Assembly (NCBI RefSeq): GCF_027921745.1
Contig: NC_079240.1
Span: forward strand, 1,605,001 to 1,669,000
Length of the DNA stretch: 64,000 nt
Source: Schizosaccharomyces osmophilus
Lineage: Eukaryota; Ascomycota; Schizosaccharomycetes; Schizosaccharomycetales; Schizosaccharomycetaceae
Direction of reading: 5' to 3'
Shown here piece by piece: positions 19,764 to 28,970 of the stretch. A program made the position numbers and the translations under genes. The notes under the pieces are model-generated. The model made no database searches. It was given only the letters and a program-made list of their open reading frames with translations, and was not told the DNA's origin. Each line of letters begins with the position of its first letter. Within the stretch, counting starts at the first letter, position 1.

Positions 19764-20737
19764 TTAAAACATTGGAGTAGTTGTTTTTTTCTTACCTAAC
19801 TGCATACCCTTCGCCCGAGGGGCAGATGCAGCATTTGCAGCAGAACGATATGATTCCATAGCAGATTCTTCTTCTGCATTAGCGGTCATGGTAGTATTGA
19901 CGGTTTGGTATCCAACCGACTCATAAATATCAGATGAAGCATGAAGAGCACCACGTTTAGCATCTTTCTTTTGCATTTCTAATTGTTTAATGCGACGTTT
20001 TCTTTCTTCGGTTGCTTCCAGTTCTTTATTCTAAACATCAGTGTTAGCCGTCTTAAGAACTCGAACAAAAATTAGGACAGTCATCCATAAATGGATATAT
20101 TGTTGCAAATAAAATATTTCTCAACATATATTCCAACTACATAAGGATTTGCCCATGATAGAGCATGTCTATTGCAGTACTTACCCTTGAGACAATTTCT
20201 TGAATCTTTTCTTCATGACTTTCCATTTCCAAGTACATTTTGACCTGTGGGAGCGTAACATTATCCCGGTAACCCAGGCTCGTAACTTCGTCAAATGCTA
20301 CGAAAATCTCAAAAGCATATTCCAAAATCTCTCTTTCATCTGAAGACGCACATATAGAAGTTAATGCTTGGGACAGTAAATGAAGAGTGTCAATGTCTTG
20401 TAAAATATTTGATTGCAAATTCGTCGTCAATACCATGTACAGTTCATCAAAAGGTTGGTATACGAAACGAACATTTTCTGTCTCTACAGTCGTATTTTGT
20501 GATTTTCCAGAAACCAATCCAGGAAAGGATGACAAAAGACTCTCGACACGAGCCCTAGACATTTCACGGAATTGACGGGAAATAATGGCTAGTCAAAATG
20601 TTAATTCACTTTCTACCCTCAACAAACAGCCGAGATATCTTGTTACAACGAACCTTTACCACCTCGATTCACAATACTTGCTGCTAACACAACCTAACAG
20701 GAATTAGCACATCATTTCACTTCTTGTAGCATACCAT
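19764..20737 (-). CDS. ret2: Coatomer delta subunit (delta-COP, Ret2), short form without mu-homology domain
   Basis: Four exons on the minus strand: 20737-20735 (the ATG alone), 20693-20654, 20588-20185 and 20030-19764, giving 237 aa. The spliced N-terminus reads VVLAASIVNRGGK then SRQFREMSRARVESLLSSFP, the longin domain common to delta-COP. Next come YVYQP-like FVYQPFDELY, the ILQDIDTLHLLSQ helix, a charged coiled coil and the linker motif KGMQLGKK. Most eukaryotic delta-COPs are near 500 aa with a C-terminal mu-homology domain; here a stop follows six residues after GMQLGKKK and no MHD lies downstream. I recall S. pombe delta-COP also being about 240 aa, so this is a lineage trait, not damage. 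It works in the COPI coat for Golgi-to-ER traffic. Confidence 0.9.
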
Positions 20738-21231
20738 TTTAAAAAAGAAATTGCAATCGAATTGGAACAACCAAATCTATGATTTTGTTAATGGAAGGTA
20801 GATTCGCATGGTGTTGCATGAAAGGAGGTTTGCATAGAATTTCGATGTCGTAATAATTTCTACCGAAATGTACCACGGTCTTATAATAATTTGCGATGGT
20901 TGGTGTAGCTCTTTATCAGGAAAAAGTAAATAAACATTCCAAAAGAAAAATAAAATCAGAATAAGCCAAATCTAAGATAAATCAATCAATTTCCATGGAA
21001 TCGTATCCAAATGTATGTTTTTAATTAGGGAATTGATTTCATTTTGGTTCTTTTCGAAGCGAATCGACTTTTTCATTTTACTCATATTTGCAAAAGCCTC
21101 AATAAAACAAATCCACCTTTGAGTTGGATGAATAGATTTTCCCAGTAATATGTAAGAAAACACTTTTTTCTTTTAAAAATGAAAAACAAAATACAGAGGA
21201 ATCCAAAACAATAATAATTGTAAAAAAAGAA
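20738..21231. other. Intergenic: delta-COP promoter and tRNA 3' flank
   Basis: About 490 AT-rich bases between the delta-COP start and the 3' end of a tRNA gene. No reading frame or RNA structure recognised. T-runs on the minus strand just past the tRNA (complement of the A-runs near 21220) would terminate Pol III. Confidence 0.5.
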
Positions 21232-21306
21232 CTCCCACTGCGAGACTCGAACTCGCAACCTTCCGGTTAAAAGCCGGACGCTCTAATCCGATTGAGCTAA
21301 ACGGGA
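21232..21306 (-). tRNA. tRNA-Lys, anticodon UUU
   Basis: Read on the minus strand, the gene begins TCCCGTT and ends AGTGGGA plus discriminator G, pairing into the acceptor stem. The D arm holds TAGCTCAATCGG, the A box. The anticodon loop CTTTTAA has anticodon TTT, flanked by a CCGG-rich stem. The T arm contains GAGTTCGAGTCTC, the B box. It has no intron and no encoded CCA, as usual for eukaryotes. It lies alone between a COPI gene and the Asf1 gene. Confidence 0.97.
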
Positions 21307-21638
21307 CTTGTTGATAACTACAGTTTAGAAAACACTGTATAGTAAAAATATAAATTAAGTAACTCCTATAGATTTGTATTGTTTCTTACTTAGCTGCTTT
21401 GTACGCATAATAGATCCCTTATAAAGGTAAAAGGCTTCTACTTTTGATTCTTTTATCGTTCTATGAATTCGATCTTCTGAACGGGTGGATTTTCGAGATA
21501 ACATATTCGAGCGTAGATCAGGATATACGGTATCGAACGATTGGGGAAAGATTTTACAAGTCACTATATGGACCGTCAACAAAGACTGGAAGTGAAGGCT
21601 TTCTGACTCTGCACCATCCTAGACGCGTTAAAACAAGG
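21307..21638. other. Intergenic: tRNA-Lys / cia1 promoter region
   Basis: An open frame runs into cia1 in frame from 21444 but starts at a non-ATG codon or needs an unsupported 65-residue extension absent from Asf1 proteins. An ACGCGT box (21623-21628) sits 11 bases before the chosen ATG; it could be an MBF site. Confidence 0.5.
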
Positions 21639-22376
21639 ATGTCGATCGTCAATATCCTAAGCGTGAATGTCTTGAACAATCCAGCCAAGTTTTCAGACTC
21701 GTACAAATTCGAAATCACTTTTGAGTGCTTAGAACCGTTGAAAAGCGACCTGGAATGGAAATTAACGTACGTGGGTAGTGCTACATCTCAAAGCTATGAT
21801 CAAATTTTGGACACGCTTTTGGTGGGACCTATTCCTATTGGAATCAACAAGTTTGTTTTTGAAGCAGATCCACCCAACATCGACTTGCTTCCAGAACTCA
21901 GCGATGTATTAGGAGTTACAGTGATTTTGCTGTCTTGTGCTTATGAGGAAAACGAATTTGTTCGCGTTGGTTATTATGTAAACAACGAAATGGAGGGAAT
22001 CAACTTGCAAGAAATGGAAGATACCGAAATCAAGAAAGTCAAGGTTGACATTTCAAAAGTATGGAGAAACATCCTAGCCGAGAAACCAAGGGTGACAAGG
22101 TTCAACATTCAGTGGGATAATCCTGACTTTGATGATGCACCGCCTGTTCATCCAGAAGCCGAGGAGGAGGAGGAAGAAGAAGAGCCAGAGGAGGCCGACG
22201 AGGAACTCGAAGAGGACGGGGAACCCGAGGAAGAAGACGAAGACGAGGAAGAAGATGCTGGTGATGAGGAGGAAGAAGAAGAAATTGATATCGAAGACGA
22301 AGAAGAACCTTCCACCTCCCAACCTCAAAATCCCAAAAAAGAATCTAAAGCTCCCGATTCCACCGAGAAACAGTAA
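21639..22376 (+). CDS. cia1: Histone H3-H4 chaperone Asf1 (Cia1)
   Basis: Single exon, 245 aa. The start was placed at [15 protein letters not shown], the universal Asf1 N-terminus. Residues 1-155 form the immunoglobulin-like Asf1 core ([21 protein letters not shown]-type strands, [36 protein letters not shown]). From about residue 165 the tail is extremely acidic, with long Glu/Asp runs, as in other yeast Asf1 proteins. Asf1 hands H3-H4 dimers to CAF-1 and HIRA during replication-coupled and replication-independent nucleosome assembly, and is essential in fission yeast. An MCB box close to the start codon would suit S-phase expression (inference). Confidence 0.97.
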   Translation: MSIVNILSVNVLNNPAKFSDSYKFEITFECLEPLKSDLEWKLTYVGSATSQSYDQILDTLLVGPIPIGINKFVFEADPPNIDLLPELSDVLGVTVILLSCAYEENEFVRVGYYVNNEMEGINLQEMEDTEIKKVKVDISKVWRNILAEKPRVTRFNIQWDNPDFDDAPPVHPEAEEEEEEEEPEEADEELEEDGEPEEEDEDEEEDAGDEEEEEEIDIEDEEEPSTSQPQNPKKESKAPDSTEKQ

Positions 22377-22826
22377 ATTCGAATAATTGTTTTTGTTGAA
22401 TGAATATCCATTCCCAATCCCTTTGTCGTCCTTTTCACTGGTCCTAAAACTCCGTTGATAATTATTCCTCAAGCTTGGAGCTCTTTAAGCACTAGAGTCT
22501 TGCCCTTCTTTGTCTTTCTTTTCTGCCAATACGAAGCGATATAATGCACCAGCACAGGGTTGTAGGGCTGGTTTCCTCAGTAGATTTGTTTATTTATGTT
22601 TTTGTTTACACGGTTCAGTCCGTGTATGAAGGACAAACCATCCTTTGCTCTTTAATCATTTTGTTTTTCTTTTCCTGAGATAGCGCGCTGCATCACCTTT
22701 CGTAACCCAAGGTCACAACCATTGAGTAACAGCCACGTAGGCTGAATGCGAACACTCAGACCATGATTTGACAGTACGCCTCAACCTATACTTTGAAAAA
22801 AAAAACCAGAAAAAGCGCATTCCTCG
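22377..22826. other. Intergenic between cia1 and the SCOC-like gene
   Basis: About 450 bases, no recognisable gene. It holds the cia1 3' UTR and the promoter of the small gene that follows. Confidence 0.55.
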
Positions 22827-23114
22827 ATGAGTACGGATTCCTTACCACGCAATTTAATGGAGCAGTAAGTGCATGGACAAGAATTGTGCTAAGAAAGCAG
22901 AAAAGCAATGGAGCTCCAGCAGCAATTGCAAGGTACGAATGCTTAAAATGAATGGCAAATTCGTGAACAATGGCTAATTTAAACAGCACTGTTGGACGAA
23001 ATTGATCAAAATAAACAGGAATCGGAAAACATTAGCAGAGAGAGTGAGTATCTGTGCCAATATATTGGTAGCATGATGGCCTTCCAAAATCGGCAAAACG
23101 TCCTTAAAAAGTGA
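22827..23114 (+). CDS. slo1: Short coiled-coil protein, SCOC/Slo1-like
   Basis: This gene appears only after splicing. Exons are 22827-22864, 22901-22932 and 22987-23114; introns of 36 and 54 nt carry GCTAAG and GCTAAT branch points, and phases agree. The product is 65 aa: a short N-terminus, then a continuous heptad-like helix (MELQQQLQALLDEID, then NKQESENISRESEYL) ending in CQYIGSMM, which resembles the LGQYIENLM end of human SCOC. SCOC proteins bind Arl1-type GTPases at the Golgi and modulate autophagy. I recall a SCOC-like gene (slo1) near rpl39 in S. pombe. Coiled coils align easily, so the family call is moderate; the gene structure itself is well supported. Confidence 0.72.
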
Positions 23115-24350
23115 GCATCTCATCATGAATCGTGTTTCAAGTGGAACCTTCTTACCAAAGAAAGACGCGCCTGCAACCGAGAAACCAATCCTGGCCTTCC
23201 TTGGAGTCATGCTTCGGTCCATCCGATCTATTTTCAGATGAAGTCATAAGAAGTTTACGAAAGCAAAAACTCTTTTTCACTACCCATCTGGTAATCATGG
23301 ACGATGGTTTCGGACTGTACCAATTTGCATTCCTTTTTCTTTTCCCCTTAATCACATATCAGGTTGTTCGCTTTGTCTACAATTATTTTTCATGAAAATG
23401 TTATTGTTAACTTTTTCCACGATTATTTCTTTGCGTTTTGTCCCGATCGAATGAATCAATTCTTCAACGTTCTTACAGTCGACGTAGGTAAGGGGTTCGT
23501 TTCCGTTATCGAGCATCCTATACTTGCGCTTTTTCCTTTCTATTTTCCCCTTTGTCAGTTCTTCACGTATTCTTATTCTCTATCCTGTTCCCGTTTCGTT
23601 TGGGCTCACCCATCTTTTCTTTTCCCTTCTGTTCTGTAACCTTAGTCTTGTTTTCTTTTTTGTTTATTATAACTGAATTTGAATCTTAAAAAAAAGAGCA
23701 TGACCCCATTGAACAAGATTCATTCATCATTTGCGTGTTATGTTGCGGTTTCATTCCTAGTCTTTTGCGTATTTTAGAATGCACTTAATTTAATGCTACT
23801 TTTTCACATATGTTTTTCAACAAGTAGAGACTTGTAATCAAATGCATATCGCTGCAACTCACAAGTTCACAACGGCCACAAAATTTTGGCAATTCATCAA
23901 AAAGGCAGCATAGACAGTTCCTTAAAACAAAGAATTTACAAACAAGAACGGTTTCTCTGTCATTTCCTTTCATAAATACTATGCAAGTTTAATGAATTGC
24001 GCTCAAATCTGCATCTCAACTCACCTTTGTCTAAAACCCGTTTTTCCCTCTCCAGCCATTCTTTACGCTTATGTTACGAAGGTTTACTCTGCTACTCCTG
24101 ACTACACAGCTACAGCGGCTTGGTCAAATCTCACAAATACAAAGATATACAACCATTAGCCTACGCCAATATATGAAGAAAAAAGAATATGAGGTTGACT
24201 CAATAAAATGCGATCCATTCAAAAATTTGCACAAAAACGGAACACTATATGAAAGAAAAACACATAATCCAATACAGAAGTACAACCGAACTAGTCTTTG
24301 ATTAGCTGCCACGTTCGAAACCAATGTACACTCAATTTTCCTTACCATTT
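23115..24350. other. Intergenic between slo1-like gene and rpl39
   Basis: About 1.2 kb without a confident gene. It contains two weak candidates discussed as findings: a 38-codon ATG frame at 23125-23241 (MNRVSSGTFLPKKD...), and a possible two-exon frame starting at 23451 and ending with an open tail before 24160. Long pyrimidine tracts occur around 23520-23660. No RNA gene recognised. Confidence 0.5.
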
Positions 24351-24506
24351 TTAAAGGTTCAACTTAGTACGTCTCCAGTGTCTTCTCTTCATGTTGTAAT
24401 GGATGGTGTTTCCAGTACGAAGGCGGATCCACTGAGGGATGGGGCGGTTTTGACGCTGAGCCTTAGCAAGCTTTTGCTTGGTACGGAAAGTCTTGTTGGC
24501 AGGCAT
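24351..24506 (-). CDS. rpl39: 60S ribosomal protein eL39
   Basis: Single exon, 51 aa, the exact family length. It is recognised by [29 protein letters not shown] and the end [12 protein letters not shown]. eL39 lines the polypeptide exit tunnel. Upstream on the minus strand, TAGTCACA at 24556-24549 matches the HomolD box at 7 of 8 positions, about 45 bases from the ATG. Three GTAAACA forkhead-type motifs lie further up. The longer open frame upstream of this ATG is not part of the protein. Confidence 0.97.
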   Translation of the reverse strand: MPANKTFRTKQKLAKAQRQNRPIPQWIRLRTGNTIHYNMKRRHWRRTKLNL

Positions 24507-24935
24507 TTTGTGAAGAGTAGATTGCATACTCTGGCTACAAATCCTTTTGTGACTATCCAAAAAATATGTGACTGTTTTTTGGGTAGACCACAACGTACAG
24601 TTAGCCGTCGCTAAAAGTTACGTTAAAGCATGTAAACATAAAGATGTAAACAAACGAAATATGTAAATTCCTATTTCGTGTTTTGCAAACGGTGGAATGG
24701 TAAACAAACAGAAAACAACACCTTAAAGGATCGTCTTTTCCAAACCCTTATATCGTATATCCCATTTGCAAAAGGAATCTACAAAATAATAATCAATATT
24801 AAGTAAAATTCATTCGTATCTAAGTTCTATATAACTTGTATCAGAAATGTAGAAAAGTTTGGATTCCACAACACCAAAAAGCATGTAAGGGGAGTTGCCT
24901 TCTTTTATATTTATTTTACTCCTTTTATCTCTTTT
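24507..24935. other. rpl39 promoter and pmd1 3' flank
   Basis: Contains the HomolD-like box at 24549-24556 and forkhead-type motifs GTAAACA at 24632-24638, 24646-24654 (GTAAACAAA) and 24700-24708 (GTAAACAAA). No gene seen. Confidence 0.5.
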
Positions 24936-27900
24936 TTACTTTGTTTCATCTGCTCCAAGACCTTGTTCGACCACGAGTTCATGATAACGACCGCCTTGGT
25001 TCACAAGTTCATTGTGTGTACCAGCTTCAGCAATTACGCCTCCATCAAATACAAAGATACAGTCAGCATTCTGAATTGTTGATAAGCGATGAGCAATTGC
25101 TACAGTGGTACGTCCTTCTGAAGCTTTGTTTAAAGCTTCTTGTACCACCTTTTCACTATGACTGTCCAAAGCACTGGTTGCCTCATCTAACAGTAAAATT
25201 TTAGGATTTCGAATCAAGGCACGAGCAATAGCGATTCTCTGTTTCTGTCCACCAGACAGAGATGACCCTTTCTGTCCCGAAAGCGTTTCATAACCGTTAG
25301 GCAAACCCATGATAAAATCATGAATATTAGCCATCTTACAGCATCCAATAAGTTCTTCTTCCTTTACTTTTCTTGAAGCACCAAGAAGGATATTCTCTCG
25401 AATACTTCCCTGGTATAAGGTTGGCTCTTGCGACACGAGAGCTATTTGCTTGCGGTAGTCATTAATGTTGTAGTCACGGATATCGACACCTCCAACTTTT
25501 ACAGATCCACTTTCGCAGTCATAAAAGCGTTCAATTAAGCCAATCGTTGTTGACTTACCGCATCCTGAAGCACCCACGAAAGCAACAAATTGACCAGGTT
25601 TAACCGTCAAGTTGAGACCACGAAGTACCTGGATGTGCTTTCTCGTAGGGTACCGGAATGTTACATCTTCAAATACAATGGAGGAATCTTCCAAAGATTC
25701 AATTTTGCGTCCTTCTTCAGACCAGGTATCAATTTTTGGTCTACTATCACACAAATGTTTAATTGATCCAGCGCTCGATTTTGCTTTCGTAAAGTCACCT
25801 GCAAAGCCCAAAAATTGTCCAGCTTGCTGGATACCGAAGACAATAGCTATAAAGCAAGTATAAAATTGGGCTAAATTATATTCACCTCTTCTCATCAGTG
25901 TAGCACCATACCAAAATGCCAGCGCATTGACCAAAAATGTAACTGCTTGCGACGCAGAAAAGAACAAACCAGATATTAGGGAAGATACAGCTGTTTCTCT
26001 ACCAGGTTGAACCAACGATGTACAGTAAATTTCATATACGTTTGATTCTCTGGTGAGACTGGCAACTGTTCTAATGGCTGATGTAGATTCGCAAGCATAT
26101 GCAGCAGACGATTTGTACGCAGTTGACAACTTACTCTGAATACGATTCAATGCAGCAACCCGATAATAACCAGCCATAATCATGACAGGGGAAGTAGCTA
26201 ATGTAACCAAAGCCAGCTTCCATCCAGTGGCCAGTGAAAGAATTGAAACAGAAATTATATTTGTAAAAATTTGCACAAATGTTCCAAGATAAAATCCTGA
26301 CAGGCCCTCTAGGTTCTGAATGGAGGTTGAAAGTGAAGTAGTCAAAGCACCTACTGTATTCTCAGCACGGTCAAAGAATTCGATATCCTGACGAAGGAGG
26401 GTACGGAAGAGATGCCAGCGAATACGTTGTTGAAGACACTCCAGCACATAAGACAAAGAATATTGACTTAAAGAATAACCGAATAATTCTGCAATAGCAA
26501 GAATCAACCAGTAAACTCCAAATACATTAATTTTATGAAAGTAATTCGGCGAGTTCAAATCTGTAAAGATATTCAAAAACCTGGCATACACCACTGCTTG
26601 TACGGGGTACGCGGCACCACAAACCATGGATGCTAAGATACCGATCATAAGGTACAAAAATTCTAAAGTACCTTCAACAAAAGAATGAATAAAAACCATT
26701 GCTCTCCAGGAGCTGATGTCAGTTGCGTTACTCTCAAGCTGCGAAGAAGAGTCAAGTTCTACACTCGGAGTTTCGTCATCCAGGGCGTCCATAGTTTTAT
26801 TTGGCAAATCCGGAACGGGATCGAATGGCAAGTGACCAAGTGGAGTATCGCGAAGCGAGATTGCGTCTTTTTCTTTTTCATAAAATGAATTGCGAGTCGA
26901 AGAGCTATCATCTTCACCTTGTGTAGTCGTATGAACAATTTCGTCAACTTCCTCTTCTCCCGGTTCAATGACAGCATCATCGTTATTCGTTTCAGCGAGT
27001 TGCTGCACTTCAACTAATTTGGCATAAGCTCCATTAAAAACCAATAAATCAGAGTGCTTTCCCTGTTCAACAATCTTTCCATTATTGACTACTACGATGT
27101 TATCGGCATTGCGGATTGTTGATAAACGATGAGCAATGACAATTGTTGTGCGAGATCTAGAAGCATTGTCTAGAGCCTTTTGAACAATAACTTCGCTTTT
27201 TGAATCTAAAGCACTTGTCGCTTCATCCAAAAGTAAAATTTTAGGATCACTAATAATAGCTCTGGCAATTGCAATTCTTTGCTTTTGTCCACCCGACATT
27301 AAAAAGCCGCGCTGGCCTACATTGGTATCAAATTGTTCGGTCAAAGTCATTATAAAATCATAAGCATTTGCGGTCTTGGCAGCATCGTAAACGCGCTCTC
27401 GCAGTTCATCCTCGGTAAGTGTTGATTGCATATCGTCAGTCAATCCATAAGCAATGTTATCAAAAACGGTAGCTCCAAACAGAACTGGCTCTTGCTGCAC
27501 TAGAGAGATATGAGCGCGTAAAGAAGCAACGTTTAAATCACGAAGATCTTCACCATCCACCATAACCTGTCCTGCAATAGGATCATAGAATCGCTCGACA
27601 AGACCTACTATAGTGGACTTTCCACTACCACTCGCACCGACAAGTGCAGTGATTCTACCAGCTGGGCACAGCAAAGAAAAGTTGTTTAAAACCACAACTT
27701 CAGGTCTGGTAGGGTATACGAACTTTATATTCTTCAATTCTATTTCTCCATTAAGATGTTGAATGGTTTTACCAGTGGGCGAGAAGGCGTCAATTGGACT
27801 CGCTCGGTCGATCGTGTCAAAAATCTTTTTGGCAGCTGACGAGCAATTTACAAACGCTTGCATTCTTGGAGCGATATTTGCCAAACTATAAGACGCAATT

Positions 27901-28970
27901 AGGACAGCAAAGAAACAATTAATCATTTTGTCGACATTTATTTCTCCAGAATGCAAAAGACGGCCACCTTCCCAGAAAGCAAGACCATAAGCACCATAAC
28001 CAACAAAAAACATCCATCCCATCATGATACCCTTAACCATGGATTTCTTGACGCCATTGACTTTGGCAGGGTTCAAAAACTTTGTATAAGAGTCGGATAG
28101 TAAGTTCTGGGTACCAAATGCAAATGTATTACGTATATTGGATAAAACCTCTTCAACAAAAGTACTAGAACTGGATAGCTGGGCAATCTGGGCTTTCGTA
28201 AACTGTGTTATAAATTTAACACCGCAAGTAATGCCACCAAGAATCGCCAACAGCATGGAACTGATAATAAGGGTGAACTTCCAATGCCGAATGAAAGCAA
28301 TGACGAATCCAGACAGAAACGTAGCAAGAGCAAAAAGCACCAAACCAACCTTTTCGCCCAAACCATCTTGAATGTAATCTGTGTCACTAGTAATACGCGT
28401 GGTTATTTCGCCTGCACCAAGACGATCAAAGTAACCGATGTTTTGACTGAGGACGGCATGCAGATATTGTTGGCGAATGCGACGAGAAATCCGTTCACCA
28501 GATATGATAAATGTGACTGTAAAGGTATAAGAACACCCAAAAACACCGATGGCAATATAAATAAAATACAGTACAAAATGGTTAACGTCGTGTTGGAAGG
28601 TCTCAGCACCACGACCGCTTGCAAGATCGGTAAAAGCTTTGGCTAATTTACCAGCGACAACGGACATCAAGGGCATACCAAGTCCAGCACCAATAGCGGT
28701 GATACAGCCAGCCAACTGAAGCAAATAATCCCATTTATCACCGCATGTAACAATTCGCATATACCCTGCTACTTTCGCCTTGGTATCATTCACCTGACGA
28801 TACAAGATCTCGCGCTCTTTTGGAGTATACTGTTGAAAAGGATCTTTTACAACATCGACAATTTTTTCTGAATTCTCAACGCTACTCGTGGAAAACTTAT
28901 CGACAAGTATGCTCTCATTATCTTTTTCAATATTAAATTTGTTCGACTCCGAATTTCTTGAAAACGACAT
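24936..28970 (-). CDS. pmd1: ABC multidrug exporter Pmd1 (leptomycin B efflux), full-size ABCB
   Basis: Single exon, 1344 aa, arranged TMD1-NBD1-TMD2-NBD2. NBD1 has Walker A GASGSGKST near residue 441 and signature LMSGGQKQR near 557; NBD2 has GASGCGKST near 1129 and SLSGGQKQR near 1235. Both NBDs keep LLLDEATSALDS and the switch AIAHRLSTI, so both ATP sites look competent. Each half has six predicted membrane spans. A Glu/Asp-rich linker (about 640-740) joins the halves. This is the P-glycoprotein type; S. pombe Pmd1 confers resistance to leptomycin B and other drugs. It lies beside rpl39 as in S. pombe. On its far side the order departs from S. pombe, where I recall a wtf element and ekc1. 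Confidence 0.96.
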   Translation of the reverse strand: MSFSRNSESNKFNIEKDNESILVDKFSTSSVENSEKIVDVVKDPFQQYTPKEREILYRQVNDTKAKVAGYMRIVTCGDKWDYLLQLAGCITAIGAGLGMPLMSVVAGKLAKAFTDLASGRGAETFQHDVNHFVLYFIYIAIGVFGCSYTFTVTFIISGERISRRIRQQYLHAVLSQNIGYFDRLGAGEITTRITSDTDYIQDGLGEKVGLVLFALATFLSGFVIAFIRHWKFTLIISSMLLAILGGITCGVKFITQFTKAQIAQLSSSSTFVEEVLSNIRNTFAFGTQNLLSDSYTKFLNPAKVNGVKKSMVKGIMMGWMFFVGYGAYGLAFWEGGRLLHSGEINVDKMINCFFAVLIASYSLANIAPRMQAFVNCSSAAKKIFDTIDRASPIDAFSPTGKTIQHLNGEIELKNIKFVYPTRPEVVVLNNFSLLCPAGRITALVGASGSGKSTIVGLVERFYDPIAGQVMVDGEDLRDLNVASLRAHISLVQQEPVLFGATVFDNIAYGLTDDMQSTLTEDELRERVYDAAKTANAYDFIMTLTEQFDTNVGQRGFLMSGGQKQRIAIARAIISDPKILLLDEATSALDSKSEVIVQKALDNASRSRTTIVIAHRLSTIRNADNIVVVNNGKIVEQGKHSDLLVFNGAYAKLVEVQQLAETNNDDAVIEPGEEEVDEIVHTTTQGEDDSSSTRNSFYEKEKDAISLRDTPLGHLPFDPVPDLPNKTMDALDDETPSVELDSSSQLESNATDISSWRAMVFIHSFVEGTLEFLYLMIGILASMVCGAAYPVQAVVYARFLNIFTDLNSPNYFHKINVFGVYWLILAIAELFGYSLSQYSLSYVLECLQQRIRWHLFRTLLRQDIEFFDRAENTVGALTTSLSTSIQNLEGLSGFYLGTFVQIFTNIISVSILSLATGWKLALVTLATSPVMIMAGYYRVAALNRIQSKLSTAYKSSAAYACESTSAIRTVASLTRESNVYEIYCTSLVQPGRETAVSSLISGLFFSASQAVTFLVNALAFWYGATLMRRGEYNLAQFYTCFIAIVFGIQQAGQFLGFAGDFTKAKSSAGSIKHLCDSRPKIDTWSEEGRKIESLEDSSIVFEDVTFRYPTRKHIQVLRGLNLTVKPGQFVAFVGASGCGKSTTIGLIERFYDCESGSVKVGGVDIRDYNINDYRKQIALVSQEPTLYQGSIRENILLGASRKVKEEELIGCCKMANIHDFIMGLPNGYETLSGQKGSSLSGGQKQRIAIARALIRNPKILLLDEATSALDSHSEKVVQEALNKASEGRTTVAIAHRLSTIQNADCIFVFDGGVIAEAGTHNELVNQGGRYHELVVEQGLGADETK

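Noticed and set aside
22074-22472. A Phe/Leu-rich frame antisense to the acidic tail of cia1.
   Set aside because: GAA/GAG/GAC repeats read backwards as TTC/CTC/GTC; a compositional shadow that mimics a membrane protein.
22974-23222. An 82-codon minus-strand frame over the SCOC-like gene.
   Set aside because: The plus-strand spliced model has matching splice sites, phases and a coherent coiled coil; the antisense frame has none.
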